Assembly: GCA_014773175.1 (NCBI GenBank)
Contig: VXCM01002500.1
Span: 82,987-146,986 of the forward strand
DNA from: Lucifuga dentata
Taxonomy: Eukaryota > Chordata > Actinopteri > Ophidiiformes > Bythitidae
Length of the DNA: 64,000 bases
Direction of reading: 5' to 3'
Positions 1 to 12,819 of this stretch are shown here, one piece after another; the stretch's first letter is position 1, and every line of letters starts with the position of its first letter. Under the pieces are notes generated by a model. The model worked only from the letters and a program-made list of their open reading frames with translations, was not told where the DNA came from and did not search any database. A program made the translations under genes and the position numbers.

Positions 1-126
1 GAGAGTACGGCACACTTTTATACACATACACACACACATTCACGCATGCACATCCACATTTGTCTATTTTCAACTGGGCTCTCATCTCAAAGCACATTAC
101 CTATTCTCTTCTTATCTGTTCTCTTT

Positions 127-128
<2 letters not shown>

Positions 129-181
<53 letters not shown>

Positions 182-182
182 A
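129..182. repeat. (CT)n(CA)n compound microsatellite
   Basis: About 30 bp of CT followed by about 24 bp of CA. Confidence 0.9.
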
Positions 183-263
183 CTTTCTTTGTGTCTTTTC
201 AAGGCCTCTGATGGATCTGGGTCACCATATATTCCCAATATTGCATAATTTATCTTTTAGTCA

Positions 264-282
264 CTATGCCATTATGAAAATG

Positions 283-314
<32 letters not shown>

Positions 315-336
315 CANCTATGCCATTATGAAAATG

Positions 337-368
<32 letters not shown>

Positions 369-370
369 CA
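264..370. other. Assembly gap (N at 319) with duplicated flank around (GT)n
   Basis: CTATGCCATTATGAAAATGT plus a GT run and CA occurs on both sides (264-318 and 320-370), differing only in GT number. Most likely two overlapping contig ends that were not merged. Confidence 0.75.
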
Positions 371-1469
371 TGTGTGTGAGTCACCATACCATGGGGACTT
401 ACAGGCAGACCTTGGTAGACTAAAGACATGCTCATCCATGCTGATAACTGCCTTTTCAAAAGGTAAAATTGTTTGTATGCTTTTGTGGCAACTAGGGAGT
501 CTTTGCTTTGTGCCTCATTCATTTTCTATTTCTACATATCTGACTTGAGAAAAGCTTTCCAAAGCTTAGCGGCAACCACATTGTAACAGCCTTTACCAGG
601 CCTTTTACCATGATTATAGGAAGCTCATATATAGCAGCATAATAATTTTGACAGTAGGAAATGCCCTTTCATGTACTTCAATTATATATAATACAAGCTT
701 AATAATAATAGTTTTGCCACTTCAAAAGGAAATGTGAAAAATCAGGCATTAATTTACTTTTGGGAAAAAACTATGTAATGCTTAAAAAAATGGAAATCTA
801 CATTTTACAGATGTAAAAGATGTAATAGATGTAACAAAGCCAGTCCAGGACTTGTAGAGGTTTGGCTGACTGGATGCATTTCTACCTAAAGTTTTGCCAC
901 TTTGTTCAACACAAACTCTGTATTTTACTACACTATAAAATAAAGAAAAATAACAAAGAAAAGCAGAATTTCACCCTTTAAAGGGCAGCCTTTCAGTTGT
1001 GTCTAACAGTGGCAAACCAACTGTAGCATGTTGGCATTTTTAAGGACCAAATGAGTGAGTGCTTTGCTACATGAAGCCTGAAACAGCATCTGTGTGGTCA
1101 AGGAGACACTTCCATTTCACCAGCCAGTATTCAACATGTTTAAGACAATGCAGGCAGACAGAGTGTGATACTAACAACCGCAAATGCAGCTAAACTTTGT
1201 CTGTAGTTAATACAAGACAAAACCATACTGGCCAGAAGTTTCTTGAAAATAAACCATTTGCATTACCTTTAAGACTTTACCCCCACCTTCCATTTTGTTT
1301 AGAGGTTTTCTTTGAAATTTCAGGTATATGACACCACATTAAATTATGAACAAACTGATAAAGTGAGATGGGAAATACTGAGCCCAGCTGCTTATAAACT
1401 TTTAACCTACCAAATCTAATATGAAGTGAATATAGCTGCAACCAAACTTGGGTAGTAAACATGTAACAG

Positions 1470-2502
1470 CGTTAGGAAATCAGGATACAAAAAAAAAAAG
1501 TAACCGTATTCCATTACAGTTACAGAGAAAAAAGTGTAATCAGATTACAGATAAATTTGGTAGAAAATGGGGATTACTATCAGGATTATACGCTTGAAAA
1601 CAGAATGATTTTCTGCCAAACACACGCAAGTGCACATAACATCTCTTTCAATACTGCTCTTCTATTTATGAGCGTTGCTATAGACACCAGAGAAGAAAAA
1701 TGCTTTCACTACGGAAATTTTGCCACTATTTTGTCTTTAAGGCAGAAAGGGGAATAACATCACAGTGCCTGATGCGTTCCAGCTGTGAAAATACTAACAC
1801 CATCCAAAGACTAATCTAGTCTAATCTAAAGAAACCTTTGCAGGTAAGACCAACCGCTATGCTAGCTACACAGAAACCAGGTAGTCAAAGCTAACGTTAG
1901 CCAGAATTTCAATACCACAACTACCAGTTATTATTATTATTATTATTGTGGCGACTCTCTATGAAGCACAGAGAGATGGCTGTTAGTTTGGCGATTTATT
2001 AAACAAAAAATTAAACTACTGTAGGGCGTAGCAACACTGTAAGTCAATTAACATCTTTTTTTTTTAGCTTCTAATTTGTTAAAAATACTGTAGATGCTCT
2101 TAATCTATGTACAAAAAAAAAAAAAAAANAAAAAAAAAAAAAAAAGAGAATTTTGTTTACTTTGTAAAAGGACCAGATTTAATTTTTGTTTGTACCATTT
2201 TAAATAATTCAATTTGGAAACAGAAGGCCTACTGCCTGAATTTTCTTTTTGTGTCCCCATTTTCTTTCCTAAGATTATCTTACATAGTTCTATTGTTTTA
2301 CAGAATATACTTAAATAAAAATCTGTATAAAATATATAACAGTCATCTTATTGATTGAAGTAATCCAAAAGTAACGGAAAGTAATCAAGTTACATTACTT
2401 TAATATTTGAGTAGTTGGATTACATTACTGATTACAATTTTTAGCAGGTAATTAGTAACTGTACAGGATTTTATTTTTAAAGTAACCGTCCCAAACCTGG
2501 CT
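1470..2502 (+). mobile_element. Dispersed DNA-transposon-like element of teleost type (GTAATCAGATTACAG family)
   Basis: The left part (AAGTAACCGTATTCCATTAC, then GTAATCAGATTACAG, then GGGGATTACTATCAGGATTA) and the right part (TTACATTACTGATTACAATT, ending AAGTAACCGTCCCAAACCTG) match, in my memory, a very common fish repeat ending in CCCAACCCTGG. The interior carries (ATT)n and a poly-A gap. Exact ends and superfamily are not determined. Confidence 0.45.
2113..2145. other. Poly-A tract with single-N gap at 2129
   Basis: A run on both sides of one N; its true length is unknown. Confidence 0.8.
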
Positions 2503-4561
2503 GAAACCAGCAATTCCAGGAGTGAAGCATAAAGCGTCCACTGCAATAAAATGTGGATTTGTTTATCAGTCAAGCAATTTTAAACATGACTGGAGAAAGC
2601 ATTCTTCCCTACAAGTTTGTCACAGTCAAATGATCTCCATTAAATGGCGAAGTGCTTCTAATAAAACTACAAGAATGTTAAGAAAATGCCGAACCTGATC
2701 AGCTGTCATAATTTGTGACTCATGAGTAAATGAATTATTGTCAAAAAAAAAACCCCAAAAAAACCAAACATCCAAATACATGCTTTTCAGTGAAAATTTC
2801 CCACTAACCCATGTGGGTCCCGAATGTGCTAATGCATTTTGTAAAAATAGGTTAAATGAGACTAAAACAGGTGGAATTTATGCCAGAAACTTCTTTGTTT
2901 ACTGATCAGCTATAAGGAATCTTTGCACATTGAAACAGAAAGAAATTGGAAATATCTTTGAATCTAACTGAATTCAACCTAGTCAAGTCACAGTTAAACA
3001 CTTTAGAGCATGGAAACCTCAAGAATAGCCATAATGCTAACCAAAATTGGTTTCTTTACCATTTAGCAACATTAACACTGCAGAAAAAAAAAAAAAAAAA
3101 AAATCTTCACAAAACTGAAAATGTTAGTTTCAGTGACTGTTAGAGAAAAAAGCTCAATAAAAAAAAGATAATGCTAAAAAAAGTGTAAATTGCAAAATGT
3201 GTAAAAAAAAAAAAAATGGGAGTAACTTTGATCATAATTGTGCAAGATACACCTCACTTCCTGCTTCTATCGTTGAATCCAAAAGATGCTTCCTGAAGCA
3301 TCCATACTGATCCATACTGAAGACTGGATCAATTTTTGCACAAGAATAAGTATACTTTCGCAGTCGCTTCCTTCTCACAACCTCAGTGTCACATGCAGGT
3401 TCTGTCAGTGGTGGGAATGTATTTTTCTTTTTGTGAATTTGCATTTCAAGACATTTAATCAAATTCTTGGTAGAGGATGCTTTTGCTGATGGAATGGATG
3501 ACATGGACACTGGATATTGACAAAATTAACAAACTGTGTTATTGTCCTTTTATTTAGTGGATTGAAATAAATGAATTCAAGTTAGTGCAACGTCTTTTTT
3601 CTTCCAAACCTCCTATCGTTAAGAAGTAGAAAGAGGAGAGTGAGAGAAACAAATCCAAACTATATATAGTTTTGTAATGTCACACTAATCCAACTGCATT
3701 TCCCTGAGGATCATTATTTAGTCATTACTAATTTATATTCATGGCTGCTTTCTTTGTAATGTTGTTTTCTGTGAAATAAGTAAATTAGGAAATCCCCAAT
3801 GGACTTGTTAGGCTAAATGTAAAGACTAAATAACAGCCTCTATTTAGGGCTCAATTATTGGAAATACACAAAGAAAGGAAAATTCCTTGCAAAAAGGAAA
3901 ACAATGATTTCAAAGGAAACAATGAGCCACTCCCTGAGACTATAATGCAGACTCCTATCTATTCCTAAAATAATATATTCTTTGTAAAAGTACTCAAAAT
4001 GCAAATGAGTGATAATACCTCTCACAATTTAGCATTTTGAATGCTTAGATGATTTCTAGGGATTTTCAAATAAGCGTAAAATGTATTAGATAAAGTCTTT
4101 CTCATTCACTTGAAACTATATGGTACAATAGTGTCAACCATAGTTTTCCCAAATGTCTGTTCTTCCAGGAGAATTAAATCAGTTGGTTGTCACAATGTCC
4201 TGCAGGTGTGTTTTTCTTCAAAGAGGACTACGGCTGCTTACACATCAGCAGCAGTAAATTTGCGCCACACTGGGCAGCCAAGTCTTTTCTATGGATCTGA
4301 GCGATCCCTCTCAATCTTGCAGTGATGCTCTCTGAGTGACATGTGACGCCTGCATTCTTCACTTTGCTGCTACATTCAACGTTCAACCAAATTCAACTTT
4401 GACCCATTCGCCAGTGGCCTTTCCAATGCACAACCAATGAGAGAATATTTGTGACATAAATAGAAACGTTGGAGAGGCCAAAATATAGGAAAGATTAATA
4501 ACACAACAGAAATGTGAAGTTGAACAATGATCTGGGCCAAAAAGTGACTGCATGTGAAATT

Positions 4562-4945
4562 CTAGCAGTCAGACAGAGCTAACAGGGCTTATTAACTGGT
4601 ATGCTTGTAACTCGTAGCTCTATGCTACTAATTTAAATTTTGACATTTGTAGCTAACGATTAATTTTGATAACGGTCAGCTACATCCATGCCAGCAATCA
4701 GACACTGTTACTGTGCTTGTAAACTGGTTTACATTCTATGCTCATAACATCAATATTAGCAGCTGTCGTACAATTTGTAGCTAATGGCTAGCTTTGGATG
4801 GAGCTAATGGTTAGCTACAGTACATCCATGCCAGCAGTCGATGTAACAGCGCTTGTAAACTGGTGTATACTCTACGCTCATAATTGAAATGTTAGCAGCT
4901 ACCAACATTTGCTAACAGTTACCTGCATTAAAAGCTAACATAAAC
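4562..4945. repeat. Imperfect tandem repeat, about three units of 130-140 bp
   Basis: Units begin near 4562, 4691 and 4831. Shared blocks are CAGCARTC, GCTTGTAAACTGGT, CTATGCTCATAA, TTAGCAGCT and GTTAGCTACA, with CATCCATGCCAGCA at the joins. Units are diverged by substitutions and small indels. Confidence 0.65.
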
Positions 4946-6294
4946 CTATCTATGTGTGGGCAGCAAGGCGACAAACATATTGCTTACGTTAATGCAAATT
5001 TACTGCTGCTCATATGTAAGCAGCCAAATGTGGCGATCCAAGGGTTCCTTGGTTTAGTTTCCAAACCAAATTAAGTTGTTTAGCTATTTTATATTATATT
5101 AGAGGTTGGGCAAATCTTGTGTGTTTTGCTTAAGAAATTATTCTTCTTTCTAAGTTGTGATACTGATAAAAAGAAGAAAAAATACCATTTTATTGTTAAG
5201 CCACTTGTGACTCAGAGCTAAGACTATTAGCTACGAATGGTTGACGTTCCTGTTAATGATGTACAATATGTCTCCACGTTTACAATAGATGGTAACTTTA
5301 CCTCAAAGTTGACCCACATTTTTGAGGTCAGAAAGTCAGTAATTACTCTTAAATACTTTCTAATAAAATCGATCCTGTCAGACATGGCAGCATGAACATC
5401 AGTAGCCAGGCTGTCATACCATATGGAGCTCCTGTTGCTCTTTAGCTAAAGCTCACCTGTTTCCAATCACAGAGTAATGGTGAGTTCATTGTGTTTCTTT
5501 CACCTAAATACCCCAGATTTGCTGTTTATTAACTTGCACTGAAACCACATTTGTCTCTGCGGCTGCTAATAGCAACAAGCTGCTGAACTTTAACAAGAGC
5601 CAAAAGAACACACAAATTTCCCCATTACTTATCTCATTATTGCATTTTGCAGCAAATTACTACTACAGTTCAACTACACCTAAAAATGTTTTTATGCTTT
5701 AAGAAGCTCCACTGTTGTTATTTTTATTCCATTGTTACATATGGTGACTTATGAGCAGTGACTAGAAAGGACAATATAGCAATTAAGTTAAAAGTTTTTA
5801 AAGCACCCTGGTTGTTTTGTCCATCCTTGGTCAGCTAGCTTGTCTTTAGTGCTGTATGATTTCCATCTGACAGGGTCCATCTCTCTGTAACATCGGCCAA
5901 TCCTACACAGTCCTTTGCCTCTGACTCATTTCCTGTTTACCTCTATCACTCCAACCTCTGTTACACCACACATCAAATGGAACTTTCCACTACATTCACT
6001 GCTGGCAAACACCTTTTTTTTTTTGAGTCAACATAGTGAATCTGAATGAAGTATATGAGACAAAAGGGGTATGAAAACCAGCTCCATATACTGGTAAGAT
6101 GACAGAGTTTGTGGCGAAATGATACAAAGAGAAGAAAGTGCTTTTATTAGAATTCAAAAGGAAAGCCTATTTATATATGAAGAGTAAAAGCACCTTGTCA
6201 GTCTGCATTTCAAAAGAATGAAGAGCTGCTGGTATGACAAATTGTCCTGGAGTGTCAAAGCCACATGCACCACGATTTATCCCTCTACTCCATC

Positions 6295-6332
6295 TTTTTT
6301 TTTTTTTTTCCANTTTTTTTTTTTTTTTTCCA
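6295..6332. other. Poly-T tract with single-N gap at 6313
   Basis: T-run followed by CCA on both sides of the N: a short version of the duplicated-flank artefact. Confidence 0.8.
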
Positions 6333-7050
6333 TATCCTCCTGGCTGTCCTTCCCAATCCCCTTGCCCCTCTCTGCATCCCGAGCTATGTGCTACAAATTC
6401 ATCTGCAGATAAAGCAGATCTATCATTCTGACATAGAGGCAGGGAGGGGAGGAAGCCTGTGGAATGCCCTGGCACTGGCAGCAGGTTTTGGGGTTGTGCA
6501 TAGTCCTATGCTTCCTTGCACATTCCCTGTTATGCTTGCTCTTGCCCTCTCTGGCTCAGCCTTCCTGACTGTTTTTATGATCTGTGCAATGCCCCAGCAG
6601 GTCTCCGTATTCATTCCTGCCTTACCTGTACCAACCAAAACCACCCAACCCACTTCCCAGTTCCAACCAAGCAGCCTGTAACTGTAATAACAGTGCATGG
6701 CTTAGCAAAAAATCCCCATTAGGAACCAAGTGAAGCTTTGGCCTGGACTGACTTGACTGGCTTCCAGAGCTGGGCTCCAGTTACAGAGAATAACACCCTG
6801 CCTTGCCAATCAGATAGGAAACAAATTACAGGACATGTGCAAAACAATGTAGACTGAATGCTCAAATCTGTGCCCACCTGAGGAGAAACACCCAGATAAA
6901 ACTTAACCAATCTTCATTCCAACACAGATCCAACATTTCAAATAATGTGAAAGCAGGCAGAAATACCATATTGCAATACTTGACAGAGAACATTTGTCTA
7001 CTTGAGTGGTTGCACATGTGGATACATGTGTTGTGGACATGTATTTGTAG

Positions 7051-7697
7051 TTAAAGGACCTTACTAGCCATTTTGCATGTTTGAGCCTTATATTCAATTT
7101 TCATACACGTAACGTTACTGATAATCATTTCCCAAAGCATACTACTGGAACGGTGNCAATTTTCATACACGTAACGTTACTGATAATCATTTCCCAAAGC
7201 ATACTACTGGAACGGTGAATTATTATTTTTTCTACCTTCCAGACCACCATTAGTTTCAGTTCATTCTGGTACGCTATTAAAATCAACTTGTTGATACTTG
7301 AAACATTCTTGGGATACGTATTCATTGTGAGTATTCATCATGAATATTCAGGTTTTTTTCAGCGTTACGTAATGTTAATGTTTAAGCACAATAAAAAGCA
7401 CAGAGTGAATGTATGTCTCCACCAGGGATTATAGTCCCAAAAGAAGACCTGCATTTATCAAAAAATTTAAATGACTGTGACTTCATAAGGCTGCGTAACT
7501 ATTAGCAGGCGAAACATCGATTTTTAAGGTGGGTGTATCGCTTGAATATTTGATTTTGAATGATTAAGAGATTTTGCAAAATATCAGGAAAGCTGATACA
7601 GTTTTATCCTTTGGGAAATGGTTGTCAGTAACGTAACATGTATGAAAATTGAATATATTAGGCTCAAACATGCATGATCGCCGGTATGGTCCTTTAA
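7051..7697. mobile_element. TTAA-flanked MITE, copy A
   Basis: The element begins TTAAAGGACC and ends GGTCCTTTAA, with long imperfect terminal inverted repeats running inward: ATTTTGCATGTTTGAGCC at the left against its complement at the right, then the arm GTAACGTTACTGAtAATCATTT. No transposase ORF is present. TTAA at both edges suggests a piggyBac-type target preference; I infer the superfamily from this only. The copy contains an assembly duplication (see 7095-7217), so its true length is nearer 585 bp. Confidence 0.75.
7095..7217. other. Assembly gap (N at 7156) with exact 61-bp duplicated flank
   Basis: 7095-7155 and 7157-7217 are identical. They sit in MITE copy A, whose relatives have the segment once, so one copy is artefactual. 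Confidence 0.85.
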
Positions 7698-9358
7698 GAT
7701 ATGAACACGCATGTACATGTGTACAGTTTGAAGGGCTGTCAGGCATCACATATCAACAAGTGAGCCTTTACACACTCAAACATGTTATGAAATTAACAGT
7801 GTGATCATACAGATGTTTACCAATCATAGAATAAAGGGTGTAGGGGACACATTTTGTTATATGAGCTTACTATTTTGATTATCTTCTCATTTTGTTACAA
7901 AACTAAAGGAACATTCCTTAAAGCGAATGCCTCCACCAAGGCCGACCAGGCCTGGAAAAATGTATCTTGTCCTTGTAAAATACTGTCCTTAGGATAAAGA
8001 AATGACTACAGACTTACCATTCCTTTTTATCATAACAAATAGTTGTTATTTAAAATTTATCTGGGCCTGGACCAAATTGCACATGTTGACAGTCTATCAC
8101 TGGGATAAATATGTCTAACTTTATCATTGAGATTGGTGCATTACATTTGAAGAATTGATAAAAATATTGAAAAATACCCTATCTCCCATTGTTAATGAAT
8201 AACTTAATATATTCCTGGATCTCTTCTTGGATCCAGATTGGCACTAAGATTTACCTTGTTCTTTCATGGACCATGCCCTTCAGCTAGTTTAGTCAAAATT
8301 GGTTCAGATCATTTTAAGTAATCCTGATAACAAACAAACCAACTGTCCACCAGACATAGTCAAAACACATAACCTCCTGCAGGTAATGAAAATACATTCC
8401 TTGACTAAAAAAAAAAAAAAAAAAAAATCACTTATTTGAAAATCAAACACACTGTAATTTGAAAAATATTTCCAAGCTAAACTCAGCTGTCGACCCATTT
8501 AGACAGTATAGCCCTGACATATAGCTTCTGAATCACTGGAAATGATGATTAAGTCAACTTTTCTTTCCAACATGGGCCACTTCTGTAATAGTTCCTTTTA
8601 TATATTTTTATATTCTTTGCAACTCCTGAAGCAGCTCTTTTCTATTTTTCTCTCTCTATCTTCTCTCCCATTTGATTTTCTTTCTCGTCTCCGAGAGAGG
8701 AGCTGCATAGTGGGTGTGTGTTGTCTCAGTGCCAGGGCAGAAATAGACAGTAAATTACAGAGCCTTCTGAGAACACCCCACAGTGCTGCATGACCTCAAA
8801 ATAACACACAGACATACAGTTGCAGACTCGCACACAAACATGAATGTGCTGTCCCACTTCTATATTTCTCATTCAGCCTATTGATGTGACACGCACACAC
8901 ACACAAAACTCTTGCAATGTGCCAACCAACAGTGCTGCTCTAAAGTTATGAACTAGCTAGGGAAATTCTGAGTCTGATTCACAGATGTTAAAGAAATAAA
9001 ACTTCCATCTCTTATTACCAAGGCATGTGCACATGCACACACACACACATATAAAGTATTTATATAGATACATATTTATCCCCTTGCCATGGCTTTCCCC
9101 TGTGGTTACTCTCGTCAAAACAAAATCACTCCTGTTTCCTCTAAAGAAAGAAGCCCTAATGCTCAGTCTTTTCCCGATCTCCTCTGCATGAAATATTCAA
9201 TCATCAAATACAACAGCTTTTCTTGAGGTTCAAAAAGTCCCAACATTCCTAAAACCCCCAAAGAAAGCTTTCCGCATTGTAATATGATGCCTGTCAATGC
9301 TGCAAAAAAGACAAGCCTGCAGTGATGAATGAATATCAGAGGTGTTGGTCGCACTCAC

Positions 9359-9532
9359 CTTGAGGGAGTCAAAGCAGGCGATGACTCTTCCGTTTTCCAC
9401 TTGACAGCTCTTGGCAGGGTGGGCGAACTTGCACTCACTGTCTGGTCGTGAACATGTTCCTCTCTGGAATTCCCGACAAACCTCCAACGTCAGCCACTTT
9501 GTGTCCCGGATTGGTGTCACATTCACCGCCAT
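9359..9532 (-). CDS. mbnl1: Muscleblind-like protein 1, first coding exon (partial CDS, 58 aa)
   Basis: Muscleblind-like proteins bind YGCY-type RNA through paired CCCH zinc fingers and control alternative splicing, mRNA localisation and stability. The minus strand reads [16 protein letters not shown] at the start and FDSLK at the end. Zinc finger 1 is complete: C19-x7-C27-x6-C34-x3-H38. Zinc finger 2 is opened by C53, but its other ligands must lie in the next exon, so the intron splits that finger. The exon ends in phase 0 after K58, directly before a GTGAGT donor. The residues VTPIRD, REFQ and SRPD fit vertebrate MBNL1 better than MBNL2 or MBNL3, as I remember those proteins. No continuation (GRCSRENCKYLHPP-like) is visible between 1 and 9358, so the rest of the gene lies left of the window. 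Start choice: the N-terminus aligns exactly with the family. Paralogue assignment (1 versus 1a/1b) is not resolvable here. Confidence 0.95.
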
Positions 9533-9574
9533 TTTGAACCGGGCAGGAGCGGTCGATTAAGACTAACTGATATC
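9533..9574 (-). other. mbnl1: 5' UTR portion of the mbnl1 first coding exon, with predicted splice acceptor
   Basis: On the minus strand the sequence upstream of the ATG reads back 42 nt to a good acceptor (pyrimidine/T-rich stretch ending TTGCAG at 9580-9575). This suggests that the ATG-bearing exon is internal and that one or more untranslated exons lie further right. Mammalian MBNL1 also has several non-coding 5' exons. The acceptor is a prediction; transcription could also run through. Confidence 0.45.
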
Positions 9575-12060
9575 CTGCAAATGCAACTATATGTGTGCCT
9601 GTATGTTTCTATTGACACTGGGACAAATGAGATTGAATAAGGAAATAACATGGGAAAAAGCCAGATTTCAGAGATTTTTTCTCCAGGGTCTGATTCTGAG
9701 CTGAAGCCTGCGAGGCCTGAGACTTCCCTAGCATCTGTGGCTCATCCTAAGAGTCTGTTTGTGGCTGTAATAAGAATCCTTCGCTGCCTGTCACCTTGGG
9801 CCTGAGCCGGTGACAGCCACAGAGGTTTGTTTGTGATCTTTTTCACTCCCTTTCTCTCTCTCTCACACACATACACACTCTCACTTCCTCTAACCGCTCT
9901 TTCCTCAGCTGAAATGTCAGATGAGATGAATGGCAAAACACATTATCGATTGAGCTGGCCCATGATGAAAAGATGCAATGTCGGAGGAAAGGAGGAAGGA
10001 GGAGGAAGAGGAAAAGAAGGAGGAGGTTGAGGTGGAGGGGACAGCAAAGAGACAATCTCTTTCCGCTCACAGGGGGCGATAAAAGTTGTCTGTCTTCAGT
10101 ATCTGGCTGGTTCTGTCTAGAGAGGAGGGAGAAGTGGTTGATTTCCACAGAAGAGAGCCGAGTGGCATGGATGGAGAGAGGTATGGCTTGCAGACAGAGC
10201 AGGAGATGAAGGGAGGGAGGTGTGAGTGGCGTGGAGACGGGCTCAGTGGATGGGGTTGGCAGTCCTGGGGCTCCTGGTGTGGCTGGAAACTCTGGCAGAC
10301 ATTAACAGGCACAGAGGCGGAGGCTGCTTCAGCAGAGCCAAACAGCCACAGGGGTCAGAGAAAGAAGGCACTTCTCTCTGTGGAGAAGGAGGGAATAGTG
10401 TTAGTGGAGCAGAGCTTAACACACACACACACACACACACAGATCACACAACGGTGAACACACTCATATGGATTTGGATTCAAACACACAGTTCTATTCG
10501 GAATGATTCTCATTCATACTTTTACACACACACACACACACACACACACCCTCACAGAGACTACAAGGCTCTCAGCTGGAAAATCAATTCAAACACCATA
10601 TTGGTAACAGTAAAGCTCACACATTCAGGCGTAGACAATTTATTTAAAAAGGAGACAGTAAGGGAGAGATCAAAAGACAGAGAAAACACAGGAAGATAGG
10701 AAGAGAATTTTGTGTGTGTGTGTGTGTGTGTGTGGCATGTGCAGGGTCCTCACTTCTCTCCAAAAACACTGATCTTTAGGGATGGATAATGCTACAAATT
10801 TTGATTTTGATTTAAAAAAAAAATTGCAAAGACATTACCAATACTTATGTTAAGTTTACAATACGGTGATTTACATTTTTAAATTATAATAAAAGTTGTT
10901 CATTTGGAGTGATTATTAATTGGTACAGGTCAGCATTAAAAAAAAAAAGTCATTGCACAAAGTTGTCCTCCATTATAACATTTAATTTTACATGCATTTA
11001 AAGATGTATTAATTGCATAACTGAAATTTCACAGAACTATATCAATTTGTAACTTCCTAACTTCCATGTTTTCATCAAAGAGATTTAAACTGGAAGTGGT
11101 GTGGTGGTGCGATTTTCTGTGGTTACAAAACCGGAATTATTTAAATGCAGAAAACACAAAAGTGGTTTTAATGTCTGTGGGAACCTTAAAAAAAAAAAAA
11201 AAAAAAATCAAAACTTGTGGCTGGTACTCTTTAATAGCGATTGGTGCTAAATAAGGAGTTTGAGTGTCTGTATCGACTGCTGTATCATCTGTGTGTCTCT
11301 GCTGAGCTGCTGGCTGGATGATTTTAATCTGAGCATGTGGCCAGATGAGACAAGCAAGATAACAGCAAGATGAGGTTATTCTATCACAGAGACAAATTGA
11401 AAGAGAATGTAACACATTTTCCACTTTAATTTCATTACACACCTTCTCTGATGCTGTTAACCAAACACTTTCTGACCCCTGTGCTCACATCCAGATGTTG
11501 AAAGTGCACACTACACCCCAAAACTCCCACATTAAGTGTCCATATACCTGCATCCCACATGCTGTTACATCATTTCCAGGTCTCCCACACTCCTAACAGA
11601 TGTAATGTTTTCTTTTAAACAAGACATGCAGAGAAACATCTGTAGAGCTTTTAAGGGACTTAATTTAGAAACTCTTAACCCGGTAATCCTACTACTTCAT
11701 TCTATTCAGAGTATCGATGCCGAGTTAGGTACATGCACCTGCTCTTGACCAGGCCTGATGCAACCATATGAGCTGTATGGAGTGTGTGTGGAGAGTGTGG
11801 AGCATTGAGCAGCTTTGGCTAATGAATGCCACCCCATCCCATGATCATTTGCATTGAGATAAACATATTTTCATCTTGCTCTATTTGCACCAAATTCATA
11901 AATGTCATTGCAGTCTGAATGACTTTTTTTCCGGCTGCAAACAGCAAATGGATGTTCTGCATTCTGACACACACTGGCTCTGTATGGCTGACCACATCAA
12001 CTTCAGTTATTTGCTCACCCTGTTCCCCCACCCCACCCCTACCTTTTCAGCCAAGGCCAG
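9575..12060. other. No gene seen: microsatellites and a purine tract
   Basis: Probably the 5' side of mbnl1 (intron or upstream). Holds a GGA-rich purine run at 9983-10042, CA/GT repeats at 10.4-10.7 kb and A runs at 10.81, 10.94 and 11.19 kb. Nothing coding. Confidence 0.5.
10419..10441. repeat. (AC)n microsatellite
   Basis: Pure AC run; a second one follows at 10524-10550 and a (GT)n at 10711-10733. Confidence 0.85.
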
Positions 12061-12070
12061 CATGTGTTTC

Positions 12071-12102
12071 TTTTTTTTTTTTTTTTNTTTTTTTTTTTTT
12101 TT
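12071..12102. other. Poly-T tract with single-N gap at 12087
   Basis: T on both sides of one N. Confidence 0.8.
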
Positions 12103-12349
12103 GGTCTAAATCATGCCAAACCAGAATGTTTGTACTACATAATTATTTTGTGTATAATTGGGTTCCATTTATGACTATTATTTTTTCCACAGCTGTTGTG
12201 TGTCCCACAGTGCCCCGGCACCCCTGCCATTTGCCTATAGATATTGCCTATGCTAGCAAGTGCTGGCATTGTCCACTGTCCCCAATGTCACAGTGGCACA
12301 GACAACGAAGGAACCAAAAGACAGATGTTTTGAAGACAAACTGAGCAAC

Positions 12350-12388
12350 AAAAAAAAAAAAAAAAAAANAAAAAAAAAAAAAAAAAAA
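12350..12388. other. Poly-A tract with single-N gap at 12369
   Basis: A on both sides of one N, only about 250 bp from the poly-T gap at 12087. Confidence 0.8.
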
Positions 12389-12545
12389 GAATGTGAGAGT
12401 AGAAGGAAGGAAGGAACAAGGTAAAAATATTCTGTTCTTCAAATATTGACTGTTTATATGTGTCATATTATCTTCCTCTATTTGGGCCAGTCACATCTGG
12501 GGTGAACTACTTTTGCAACCCAAACCTGATATTTTGGGCTCTGTG

Positions 12546-12546
<1 letters not shown>

Positions 12547-12596
<50 letters not shown>
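12547..12596. repeat. (GT)n microsatellite
   Basis: About 50 bp pure GT. Confidence 0.9.
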
Positions 12597-12598
<2 letters not shown>

Positions 12599-12761
12599 AC
12601 AAAAGCAAGGGGCCAGGGTAGCCCACTGTATCTGGCAGACAGACTGTGGTACTGGAAAGAGAATACAGAGAGGGCTACCATTACTACTGCATTAAATATG
12701 GAGCGGCAACATTTGTCTTCTCTGTTGCCCATTCTTACTTACTTTCTGACCTCTTCTATAA

Positions 12762-12799
<38 letters not shown>

Positions 12800-12811
12800 T
12801 TCTCTCTCTCA
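12762..12811. repeat. (CT)n microsatellite
   Basis: About 50 bp CT with one G and one extra T interruption. Confidence 0.9.
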
Positions 12812-12819
12812 AAGAGATG

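Larger units (their letters stand above)
1..9358 (-). other. mbnl1: Intron of mbnl1 (between coding exon 1 and an exon outside the window)
   Basis: The intron starts with a consensus GTGAGT donor at 9358-9353 (minus strand), and no downstream mbnl1 exon is seen to position 1. It holds microsatellites, one dispersed element at about 1.47-2.50 kb, an imperfect tandem repeat at 4.56-4.95 kb, one TTAA MITE at 7.05-7.70 kb and several A/T runs. The stretches 380-1460, 2510-4560, 4950-6290 and 7700-9350 show no coding region I can support. Confidence 0.6.

Noticed and set aside
3232..3510. 92-codon minus-strand frame
   Set aside because: Has a basic patch (RRKRLRK) but no family match, and lies inside the mbnl1 intron among A runs.
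1..9358. Search for the second mbnl1 coding exon
   Set aside because: No minus-strand GRCSRENCKYLHPP-like sequence or other mbnl1 text was seen, so the exon is taken to lie outside.
10226..10699. 157-codon plus-strand frame with long TH repeats
   Set aside because: Its length comes from purine-rich and (AC)n repeats; no domain, and codon content is repeat-driven.
12071..12388. Poly-T followed by poly-A 250 bp later, as an inverted retroposon pair
   Set aside because: Both runs end at N gaps, and the sequence between shows no retroposon body or target duplication.
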